From contig CANRDY010000010.1 of the NCBI GenBank assembly GCA_947629515.1, positions 1 to 41,611 of the forward strand: a DNA stretch of 41,611 nucleotides, in the 5' to 3' direction. Numbering within the stretch: position 1 is the first letter of the stretch; each line of letters starts with the position of its first letter. Below, one piece after another: positions 33,386 to 40,361 of this stretch. Both the position numbers and the translations under genes were made by a program. The notes beneath the pieces were generated by a model that worked only from the letters and a program-made list of their open reading frames with translations, made no database searches and was not told where the DNA came from. The DNA is from an uncultured Clostridia bacterium. Lineage in GTDB: Bacteria > Bacillota > Clostridia > Christensenellales > Borkfalkiaceae.

Positions 33386-34276
33386 ATGAAAGCAACAAAA
33401 AGACTGATTGGCGCGGTAGTCGCGCTGGTCGCCGCGCTTGCCGTATCGGTCGGCGCAACATTCGCATGGTTCACCACGCAGAACACTGCTAAGGTCAACG
33501 CGTTCGAAGTTTCCGTACGCGACGCCACGGGTAACCTTTCGATAGGTTTATCCGCGGAATCTTTGAGCCAAGCTCCCTTGACCATTGATACCTCTACGGG
33601 TGCTTATACGAACCTTAAACTCAAAGACGTAACTTCTGAAGACGGTGTTACCATCAACGATAAAGAAGAGAGCCCCGCAACCGCAAATACCGATTATTTC
33701 AAGCTTGAACTCTATTTCATGTCTACAACAGCTGTAAAGGTTTATCTTGCTGAGGGTTCGCAAGTTGTATGTTCTTCTCCCAATGCAACTAACGATTTGG
33801 TTCTCGACACCGCAGCACGTGCTATCGCAGGTTCAAAATATGGTCAAGATGTTTCAACTAACGGCAAACTCACGACCAACGCCGCTAATGCCGCAAGGGT
33901 ATCTTTTGTAGATACCGCTACGGGCAAGATTTGGGAACCTAACGCAAACCAAGGCTTCCATGAAAAGAATCTTGCCGAAGACTATGAAAAGTACATAAAA
34001 GGCGGAGCGACTAGTTGGTCAGTAACCGATGAGCCCACCAATGTTCCCGCAACGCCGGCTATTTCTTCTGCGGACGATTTGGTTGCAAAGACCGCAACGT
34101 CTAAGGACGTAACAACTAAGACCGAACTTTTCTCGCTTGAAGCAAATGTTGCCAAGAAAATTACCATAAACATTTGGATCGAAGGTAAAGACGGCGACTG
34201 CCTTAACTCCATATTCGCTGATAAAATAGCGACCACGCTTGAATTTGTAGCGATTGAAGCGGGCGCAGGTGCTTGA
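33386..34276 (+). CDS. TasA/camelysin-like exported protein 2 with SipW-type signal peptide
   Basis: A 296-residue protein. The N-terminus has the classic SipW-cognate signal: a basic start, a hydrophobic core at about residues 8-27, then GATFAWFTTQNTAKVNAFEV, closely like TasA/camelysin precursors. The body is beta-rich and Ala/Thr-rich, and the C-terminus carries the shared motif INIWIEGKDGDC...DKIATTLEF. It is probably secreted by one of the two SipW-like peptidases encoded downstream and may be the main fibre subunit, since it has a strong AAGGAG ribosome site and its own terminator. The central part is visibly more AT-rich than the neighbouring genes. Confidence 0.85.
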   Translation: MKATKRLIGAVVALVAALAVSVGATFAWFTTQNTAKVNAFEVSVRDATGNLSIGLSAESLSQAPLTIDTSTGAYTNLKLKDVTSEDGVTINDKEESPATANTDYFKLELYFMSTTAVKVYLAEGSQVVCSSPNATNDLVLDTAARAIAGSKYGQDVSTNGKLTTNAANAARVSFVDTATGKIWEPNANQGFHEKNLAEDYEKYIKGGATSWSVTDEPTNVPATPAISSADDLVAKTATSKDVTTKTELFSLEANVAKKITINIWIEGKDGDCLNSIFADKIATTLEFVAIEAGAGA

Positions 34277-34316
34277 TTTCCATAGAGAATAAGTCTTTAA
34301 CGAAAAAACAAAGTAT

Positions 34317-34344
34317 AAGAGGGCGGGTCACCCCGCCCTCTTTT
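34317..34344 (+). terminator. Terminator after the second TasA-like gene
   Basis: AAGAGGGCGGG pairs with CCCGCCCTCTT around TCAC and is followed by TT: a typical intrinsic terminator. Confidence 0.85.
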
Positions 34345-34437
34345 CCCGTGTCCAATGTCCAATATCTTACCCGCTTTCTCCCGTAAACTTCGTATATGCT
34401 TCGCAAGCGTTCCGCTTGACCATTCGCGCCCCTATTA

Positions 34438-34760
34438 AACCCCCACCTTCAATTCCTCCCCCTTACCAAGGGGGAGGGAATAAGGAAAAAATATTCGCTC
34501 ACTTTCTGGAAAATAACTTTTTACTATTCGCTCCCCTTCGCTTGCGAGGGGGAGCTGTCCGCGAAGCGGACTGAGGGGGTGTATTCCAAATATTATCGGA
34601 GCGAAATCAGCCACTGTCATTTCGAACGCTATGAGAAGCCCGCGAAGCGGGTTCGCGCGAGGGCGAACGCCCGACGCTCTGCCGAGGGTTCCCGCTTGCG
34701 TGAAACGGCAGATTAAGTGAGAGAATCCCCCCGTGGTCTGTGCTTGCTCTTTGAAACGCG
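34438..34760. repeat. Composite dispersed repeat, full-length form
   Basis: In order: a CCTCCCCCTTACCAAGGGGGAGG hairpin block; ATTCGCTCCCC with the two-hairpin module (GCTCCCC...GGGGAGC; GTCCGC-GAA-GCGGAC); the box TTCCAAATATTATCGGAGC; GCCACTGTCATTTCGAACGC; nested GC hairpins (CCCGC-GAA-GCGGG and further arms); and an end reading GTGGTCTGTGCTTGCTCTTT. No gene is seen inside. The first 104 bases recur exactly at 34808-34911. The stretch from 34345 to 34437 holds only short repeats such as GTCCAATGTCCAAT. Confidence 0.8.
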
Positions 34761-34807
34761 AACAAAAAGCAATCTTTAATTAAGCGTTCTTGCGCGGTAC
34801 TGCTGTG

Positions 34808-35200
34808 AACCCCCACCTTCAATTCCTCCCCCTTACCAAGGGGGAGGGAATAAGGAAAAAATATTCGCTCACTTTCTGGAAAATAACTTTTTACTATTCG
34901 CTCCCCTTCGCGGCAAGCCGCGAGGGGGAGCTGTCCGCGAAGCGGACTGAGGGGGTGTATTCCAAATATTATCGGACTATATTATGGCACTGTCATTTCG
35001 AGGGATATGAGACCCGCGAAAGCGGGCGATTGACCGAGAGAATCCCCCCCGTGGTCTGTGCTTGCTCTTTGAAACGTGAACAAAAAAAACCGCTCGTTCA
35101 TTGCCTCTTGCTTGCTCCCGCTACCCCTACCCTCGCCCTCCCCCTCCGAAGCGGAAGGGGAGGGAAAGTTGGTAAGAATAGGGGGAGGGAACACAAGGGA
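34808..35200. repeat. Composite dispersed repeat, second copy, plus trailing fragments
   Basis: It repeats the preceding element with a 104-bp exact match at its start, a 6-bp insertion in the first hairpin, and a further 56-bp exact match through the ATTATCGGA box. It then diverges to a GAGGGATATGAGACCCGCG form with a shorter hairpin region and the same GTGGTCTGTGCTTGCTCTTT end. At 35113-35200 follow CCCTCGCCCTCCCCCTCC/GGAAGGGGAGGG fragments. No gene is seen. Confidence 0.8.
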
Positions 35201-35220
35201 GGGGGGGTCGTCGTGTTTGC

Positions 35221-35270
35221 GCTCCGATAATATTTAAAAAAGCGGCGGGCGGCGATACGCCGCCCGCCGC
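35221..35270. terminator. Inverted TATCGGAGC box with adjoining GC-rich hairpin
   Basis: GCTCCGATAATATTTAAA is the dispersed box on the minus strand. It is followed by a perfect 13-bp stem, GCGGCGGGCGGCG-ATA-CGCCGCCCGCCGC. The same pairing of box and hairpin occurs at 31975-32033. Confidence 0.6.
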
Positions 35271-35303
35271 AGGACGACGGGACGAAAAACTTTCTTAATA
35301 CAC

Positions 35304-35332
35304 TTGACAAACGATAATAAATATCTTATAAT
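35304..35332 (+). promoter_or_regulatory. Consensus promoter of a small + strand RNA
   Basis: TTGACA, exactly 17 bp, TATAAT, with no reading frame of any size downstream before a terminator. Confidence 0.85.
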
Positions 35333-35338
35333 AAAATC

Positions 35339-35425
35339 ACAACAAGGGTAAACCCTAAACGGTTAGCCCCGTGGTCGATTAAAAATAACCGCCGTTCGAC
35401 GCCAATCTCGGGCGGTTATTTTTTT
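35339..35425 (+). ncRNA. Predicted small RNA, candidate antisense antitoxin
   Basis: The RNA would start near 35339 from a perfect promoter and end at the hairpin AAAAATAACCGCC / GGCGGTTATTTTT (35381-35423) followed by T's, giving about 87 nt. It contains no usable reading frame. Its 3' arm is complementary to the last codons and stop of the opposite-strand 34-codon gene, and the hairpin can terminate both strands. Its 5' end (CAACAAGGGT, then CGGTTA, then CCCCGT) matches, in the same order, the 5' end of the opposite transcript. This layout resembles type I toxin-antitoxin loci; function is inferred. Confidence 0.65.
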
Positions 35426-35520
35426 ATTGTCAAGAAAATTTTATCTTTCGTGACGCGGATAACCTCTATGTACCCCTCGTCGAGCAAGCCCAACAGAAAG
35501 AGTATAAGCTCTATCCTCAT
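35416..35520 (-). CDS. 34-residue hydrophobic peptide, candidate type I toxin
   Basis: A minus-strand reading frame beginning MRIELILFLLGLLDEG and ending FLTIKK. The N-terminal half is hydrophobic and the C-terminal half basic, as in small membrane-active toxins, but I do not recognise the family. It has its own promoter and a strong ribosome site (AAGGGGGG, 10 nt before ATG), which lies in a CCCC-GTAA-GGGG hairpin that could hide it. The stop codon lies in the shared bidirectional terminator, where it overlaps the opposite-strand RNA. It could instead be a non-toxic small protein or chance frame. Confidence 0.6.
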   Translation of the reverse strand: MRIELILFLLGLLDEGYIEVIRVTKDKIFLTIKK

Positions 35521-35587
35521 AAAAATTTCACCCCCCTTACGGGGCATGATTTAACCGCCTTCGGGAAACCCTTGTTGCTTGTTTTTA

Positions 35588-35616
35588 ATTTTATTCCTCT
35601 TGTCATTATTTGTCAA
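35588..35616 (-). promoter_or_regulatory. Promoter of the 34-residue peptide gene
   Basis: On the minus strand TTGACA, 17 bp, TAAAAT. The start is expected near 35580, giving a leader of about 60 nt that begins AAGCAACAAGGGT. Confidence 0.8.
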
Positions 35617-35769
35617 GAGGTTTTTTATTGTTTTATAAAATATCGCCCGCGCGCATTATGTTGTACGATATTGCCCGTTTTCACCCTTTCTTTTTCTCCC
35701 ATGCGCGGGGTTTTGCCGAAAAATATTAACTTTTTTTGTTAATCATAATAAAAAATTTGGTTCATAGTA

Positions 35770-35798
35770 TTGAAAAAAATATATGCGTATGCTATAAT
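35770..35798 (+). promoter_or_regulatory. Promoter of the signal peptidase-AAA operon
   Basis: TTGAAA, 17 bp, TATAAT, about 33 bp before the start codon. The region 35617-35769 before it shows nothing recognised. Confidence 0.75.
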
Positions 35799-35830
35799 AA
35801 TGAATGATAATTTATAAGGCGTAGTTTTTT

Positions 35831-37042
35831 ATGGAAGCACAAAAAAAGCAAAAAGTCCAAAAAGTTCTCAGCATTGTATTAAATGTGCTCGTCGCGATCA
35901 TTCTCGTGCTTGCGCTTGTCGTTACTATCAATAACATAATTTCCTCGCAAAAAGGCTACACGTCTTATTTCGGTACGGCATTCGTCACCGTCGAAAGCGA
36001 ATCGATGAACGCCGAAAAACCCGCCGAGTACCCCGACGCCCTCAACGGCTTCGCCCCCGGCGATCTGCTTACCGTTAAAGTCCTCGAGGGCGACGACCTT
36101 AAAAACCTCAAAGAGGGCGACATAGTTTCGTTCTACCTTGACGTTATCGACGGCAACGGCACAAAACACACCATAATCAACTCGCACCGTATCATAAAGG
36201 TTGAACCCGCGGGCAGTAAGGTGACCTATCAGACCAAGGGCGACAACAACGACGTCCAAGACCCTTATCAGGTGTACACCGACGGCGTTAAGGGCAATTA
36301 TCAGGCAATAGGCGTAGTCACGGGCAACGCGGGCGGAATAGGCAAAGTGTTCCAATTTTTCCGCTCCTCGACGGGCTTCCTTGTGTGCGTGGTAGTTCCC
36401 TCGTTCCTCGTGGTCGCGTACTTCGCGTTCAACCTTATACGCGAGATAATGAAGAACCGTAAACTTGCGAGCGTAAACCAAAAGGCGCAGATGAAAGAAG
36501 AGCTTTTAGCCGAACTCCGCGAGCAAGGTCTTATAACCGAACCCGCCGCAGAACAAGCGACGGATCAGACGGCGCAGGGCGAACAGCCGCCCGAGCAGTC
36601 GGCGGAAAAAGCGGCGGAGCAACCCGCCCAAGCCGAAGTGCAAGCGGCAGTTATAGCAACCGCCCAAGCCGAGGAACAGCCCGCAACCGAACAGCCGACC
36701 GAAGCCCCCGCAGAGGTCGCCGCAGAACCCGCAGAACCCGCCGCAGAGGCGGTCGCGGAACAGTCCGCGCAAGAGGAAGTTCAAACAACCGCGCAAGCGG
36801 CGGTTCAGCCCGAAGAAACTCCCGCCGAAACAGCCGCCGAGCCCGCGGAAGCTTCCAAGCCCGCCGCACCTAAAAAACCCGCCGCCAAAAAGCCCGCCGC
36901 TAAAACGACGGCTAAAAAGTCAACTTCAACGCAAAAGAAGCCCGCAACGCAGAAAAAAACTTCGGCAAAGAAGCCCGCGGCGGGCGGCACGAAAAAGCCT
37001 TCTACCAAGACTTCAACCGCTAAAAACGTAACAAAGAAATAA
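35831..37042 (+). CDS. SipW-like signal peptidase I with long cytosolic low-complexity tail
   Basis: A 403-residue protein. A transmembrane helix at about 12-37 is followed by an extracytoplasmic catalytic region and a second helix at about 177-205. The catalytic serine is in VESESMN (Ser58). The second motif is SHRIIKVE, with His119 in place of the bacterial-type lysine, as in SipW and archaeal/ER-type enzymes. It should cleave signal peptides of TasA-like proteins outside the membrane. The tail of about 195 residues is unusual: a short coiled coil, Glu/Gln/Pro/Ala repeats, then a strongly basic end built of KKPAAKK-like units as in histone-H1-like tails. The ribosome site is weak (AAGGCG). 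The AAA+ gene follows after 22 nt. Confidence 0.88.
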   Translation: MEAQKKQKVQKVLSIVLNVLVAIILVLALVVTINNIISSQKGYTSYFGTAFVTVESESMNAEKPAEYPDALNGFAPGDLLTVKVLEGDDLKNLKEGDIVSFYLDVIDGNGTKHTIINSHRIIKVEPAGSKVTYQTKGDNNDVQDPYQVYTDGVKGNYQAIGVVTGNAGGIGKVFQFFRSSTGFLVCVVVPSFLVVAYFAFNLIREIMKNRKLASVNQKAQMKEELLAELREQGLITEPAAEQATDQTAQGEQPPEQSAEKAAEQPAQAEVQAAVIATAQAEEQPATEQPTEAPAEVAAEPAEPAAEAVAEQSAQEEVQTTAQAAVQPEETPAETAAEPAEASKPAAPKKPAAKKPAAKTTAKKSTSTQKKPATQKKTSAKKPAAGGTKKPSTKTSTAKNVTKK

Positions 37043-37064
37043 TTATCCTTAACGGGGCAAACGT

Positions 37065-38612
37065 ATGGGTGAATTTTCACAATATTACGTAGATTTTCTA
37101 TGGACGTTATTGCAGAACATATGGGGTTTTATAAGCTCCATAGGTCTTGCCATATATAAATTTTTCATACTCGACATAGGTCAGTATTTCACTCAGCTCG
37201 GCGCGGCGATTTCCTCGTTCGACGTGTTGGGGTGGATATGCCTTGTTGTGATAGTCGCCGTCAATTCGACCCTTGTATTTTTCCTCTGCTACCGACTTTT
37301 CCAGCTTATCAGAAGATATATCGCCTATCGCGGCAAAGCCGTCGAAAAGGACAAACTTGTTGAAGAGATCGCCCGTTTAAGGGAGCAAGCCGACCAGCTC
37401 GTCAAAGAGAAAGGGCAGATATTCGCCCTCAAAATGGGAGTGGACGGCGCGTATCAGCTCCCGAACGGCGAGGAGCAACCCTCGCAGGCGGCGGGTGAAG
37501 AACAGCCCGTTCCCGCAGACGGCGCAAGTCGATTTACAAAACTTATCAATCTCGACGAAAAGTACGCCCGCGACCCGCAGGTCATCTACATGGCGGATTC
37601 GGATATGCTCACCCTTGAAGGCGTGGTAAAGCGGTTCGTCAACTTTGCGGCTTCACAGCTTAAACTTTACTACACCGAAGAGACGATTCGTCTTTGGTTT
37701 GCGGGGCTTGCCACCTCGAAGATAATGATCCTCGAAGGTATCTCGGGTACAGGTAAAACCAGCCTGCCCTATGCAATGGGCAAGTTCTTCAATAACGACA
37801 CGGCGATAATATCGGTTCAGCCCTCGTGGCGCGACAGAGCCGAGCTTGTGGGCTACTTCAACGAGTTCACCAAAAAGTTCAACGAAACCGACTTCCTTGC
37901 AAGCCTTTACGAGTGCACCCTGCGCGAAGACCCCAATTTCATTGTGCTCGACGAAATGAACCTTGCGCGTATCGAGTATTATTTCGCCGATTTCCTTTCC
38001 ATAATGGAAATGCCCGACGTAAGCGAATGGCGGATAGACCTTATCCCGTCGCCCGCGGCAAGCGATCCCAAGAACATTGTTTACGGCAAGTTGCTCGTTC
38101 CGCAGAACGTGTGGTTCGTAGGCACGGCGAACAACGACGACTCGACCTTTACCATAACCGACAAGGTTTACGACCGTGCCGTCGCCATTGCCCTTAACGA
38201 AAAGGCGAGCTTCTTCGACGCGCCTCTCACCGAGTCGTACAACTGCTCGTATTCGTACCTCGAACAGCTGTTCGAACGCGCCCACGCCGATTATTCGATA
38301 TCCGACGTGAACGAAGAGAAGGTCAAATCTCTCGACGGCTTTATCCGCGATAAGTTCAAAATTTCGTTCGGCAATCGTATCATGAAGCAGTTGCGGCTGT
38401 TCGTGCCCGTCTACATGGCGTGCGGCGGAACCGAGCTTGCGGGTATCGACTTCATAATCTGCACCAAGATCCTGCGCAAGTTCAACTCGCTGAACCTGCC
38501 GTTCCTTATGAAAGAACTTTCCGACTTGCTTGCGTTCTTCGACAAAACGTTCGGCAAGGGAACTATGACCAAGTGCATAGCGTATGTAAAAGACTTGCAA
38601 AAAATGAATTGA
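37065..38612 (+). CDS. Membrane-anchored McrB-like AAA+ ATPase
   Basis: A 515-residue protein. Two N-terminal transmembrane helices (about 13-37 and 50-78) precede a coiled coil (about 95-122). An AAA+ domain of the McrB/MoxR branch has Walker A GISGTGKTS (225-233), Walker B FIVLDEMNLARIEYYFADFL (Asp296, Glu297) and a sensor-1-like VGTANNDDST. McrB itself is a soluble GTPase motor of a restriction enzyme, whereas this protein has no McrB DNA-binding N-terminus and is tied to the membrane. It lies between a SipW-like peptidase and a DUF2357-like gene, so a role in fibre export or assembly is possible but inferred. Confidence 0.85.
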   Translation: MGEFSQYYVDFLWTLLQNIWGFISSIGLAIYKFFILDIGQYFTQLGAAISSFDVLGWICLVVIVAVNSTLVFFLCYRLFQLIRRYIAYRGKAVEKDKLVEEIARLREQADQLVKEKGQIFALKMGVDGAYQLPNGEEQPSQAAGEEQPVPADGASRFTKLINLDEKYARDPQVIYMADSDMLTLEGVVKRFVNFAASQLKLYYTEETIRLWFAGLATSKIMILEGISGTGKTSLPYAMGKFFNNDTAIISVQPSWRDRAELVGYFNEFTKKFNETDFLASLYECTLREDPNFIVLDEMNLARIEYYFADFLSIMEMPDVSEWRIDLIPSPAASDPKNIVYGKLLVPQNVWFVGTANNDDSTFTITDKVYDRAVAIALNEKASFFDAPLTESYNCSYSYLEQLFERAHADYSISDVNEEKVKSLDGFIRDKFKISFGNRIMKQLRLFVPVYMACGGTELAGIDFIICTKILRKFNSLNLPFLMKELSDLLAFFDKTFGKGTMTKCIAYVKDLQKMN

Positions 38613-38648
38613 TTTAAGGCGGGCGGGCGCAAGCCGTTCGTCAAAAGG

Positions 38649-38676
38649 CGGGCGGTGGTTAAAAGCCGCCCGTTTA
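38649..38676 (+). terminator. Weak terminator-like hairpin after the AAA+ gene
   Basis: CGGGCGG pairs with CCGCCCG around a 10-nt loop, followed by TTTATTA. A direct repeat AAGGCGGGCGG (38626, 38645) lies just before. It may only attenuate transcription. Confidence 0.45.
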
Positions 38677-38735
38677 TTAATACAATGCCAAATTGTTACA
38701 AATCCAACCCCGCAAATTAAAATAAGAGGAAAAAT

Positions 38736-40361
38736 ATGGAAGAAGAATTTTTACAGTCGTTCATACAAAAATTTCAAGGCGACAACGAGCTTTACACCAA
38801 GTTTTACGAAGCTCTGCGCAGCGGTGACAACAAGCTGTTTCACAACACCGTCGCCGAAAATTTTACGCTTGACGACAATTGGATATACACGATAGAGGGC
38901 GCGCTGTTTTCGGTGGAGCTTATCGCCAAAAACCCGCGCAGATTCATCAAAGAGGAAGAGAGCATTGTCGACGTCGAGCGCGCCAAACGCACCAACGCAA
39001 AAACCGTGCGCCACCTTTCGTCTCACACGCAGAACATACAGTCGATCACGCGCGACAACGTTCGCCCCAAAAAGGTTCTCGTGTCGGAGATCGAAGAGGA
39101 TATCGCCATTTATGAGAACCGTTTTGTGTTTGCGCTTATCGACAGAGTTGTAATGTTTGTTGAGCAACGTTACCGTGACATCGGCGACAAGGCAAAGAAT
39201 ATCGAGCACACGAACCTAAATATGCGTTCGGCGTTCAACATGGGCAAAAACAAATTCGAGTGCAGTCTCGACATAAAAGTCACCGAGCCGTCGCGCAACG
39301 TCGAGGCAACCGAAAAGCTCGAAGAGCTGCTCGGCAAAATCGAAAATATCCGCAAGCGGTTGCGCATATTGAAGAACACCGACTTTTACAGAGAACTTTC
39401 GAAGTCCAAACCCGTAAAGCCGCCCATACAAAAAACCAACCTTTTGCGAATGAATGTCGATTATCGCAACTGTTATCAGCTTTGGCTGTACATTTCGGCG
39501 TACACAACGGTGGGTTACAGCGTCGAAGTCACCGAAAAGACCCTGCCCGTCGAGGGCGACTACTTCGACGACTTAACAGTTGTTTGTGCGCTCGCGGCGC
39601 AGTCGCTTGTTGAGGACGGCAATCTGAACCGCGAGCTTTACGACAGTCTCCCCGCCGTCAAGCGCGAAGAGCGGGACTACAAGGTAGTAACGTCTTATAA
39701 ATACGTTCCCGACTTCGGCGACGACAAGACCAAGGCGGGCGAGGAGAGCGTAAACGAGTACTATTTCAAGCAAATGCGCAACGAGCTTATCCGCGCCACC
39801 CGCCGCAATGCGATTGAAGAAAAGAAAGAGCTTGACTTAAATTTCAAACGCTTTTTCCGTGCAATTGCAAAAATTAACGGTGCAATGTACGACGATATAA
39901 TCAAAACGGAGTACGAAAAACAGCCCAAGGGCAGGTCGGCGATACAAAAAAAAGAGGCGGCGGTTCGCAACCAAAGCGTGCTTGTAAGGCGTTATCACCA
40001 GCTTGCCAAACTTCAAAAACAGGAGCTTGAAAGAATTTTGCGCCTTGAAAAGCGTGAAATGTTAAAGCTCGTCAAGCTCTCGAAAGAGGCGTTAAAGACC
40101 AAGCAACGCCGTTTGGAAAGCATCGAGGCGAAAAAGCAGAAGAAGCTGAAAGAATTGAACCGACAGACGGCGGAGGCACAGCAGAACGCCGATGCATACG
40201 AGCGCGAACTTATCGGGCTTGACGCGGCAAAGGAAGCCCAACGCGAAGAGGAGCGCAGACAACGCCGCGAAGAGGCTAAACGCCAGCGCGAACTCAAAAA
40301 ATACAGAGAACTGAAAGAAAAATTCGATGGAGAAAACAACGGAGACGGAGACGAAGAATAA
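38736..40361 (+). CDS. DUF2357-like partner of the AAA+ ATPase, C-terminal coiled coil, no visible nuclease
   Basis: A 541-residue soluble protein. The N-terminal two-thirds resembles DUF2357/McrC-type partner proteins, with the hallmark YENRFVFALIDRVV near residues 127-140 and a helical region with RKRLRILKNTDFY. In this family a PD-(D/E)xK nuclease often follows. Here I see instead a long charged coiled coil (about 415-535) rich in Lys, Arg, Glu and Gln, and no nuclease motif. Pairing with the McrB-like ATPase upstream matches the known pairing of such proteins. AAGAGGA precedes the ATG. The end overlaps the next gene by 35 nt. Family assignment is from motif memory. Confidence 0.7.
   Translation: MEEEFLQSFIQKFQGDNELYTKFYEALRSGDNKLFHNTVAENFTLDDNWIYTIEGALFSVELIAKNPRRFIKEEESIVDVERAKRTNAKTVRHLSSHTQNIQSITRDNVRPKKVLVSEIEEDIAIYENRFVFALIDRVVMFVEQRYRDIGDKAKNIEHTNLNMRSAFNMGKNKFECSLDIKVTEPSRNVEATEKLEELLGKIENIRKRLRILKNTDFYRELSKSKPVKPPIQKTNLLRMNVDYRNCYQLWLYISAYTTVGYSVEVTEKTLPVEGDYFDDLTVVCALAAQSLVEDGNLNRELYDSLPAVKREERDYKVVTSYKYVPDFGDDKTKAGEESVNEYYFKQMRNELIRATRRNAIEEKKELDLNFKRFFRAIAKINGAMYDDIIKTEYEKQPKGRSAIQKKEAAVRNQSVLVRRYHQLAKLQKQELERILRLEKREMLKLVKLSKEALKTKQRRLESIEAKKQKKLKELNRQTAEAQQNADAYERELIGLDAAKEAQREEERRQRREEAKRQRELKKYRELKEKFDGENNGDGDEE

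Noticed and set aside
34790-35230. 146-codon + strand frame across the second composite repeat
   Set aside because: It runs through hairpin repeats also present elsewhere in other frames and lacks a start signal.
37065-40361. McrBC restriction system
   Set aside because: The ATPase is membrane-anchored without a DNA-binding N-terminus, the partner shows no nuclease motif, and no methyltransferase is present. Kept as McrB-like and DUF2357-like only.
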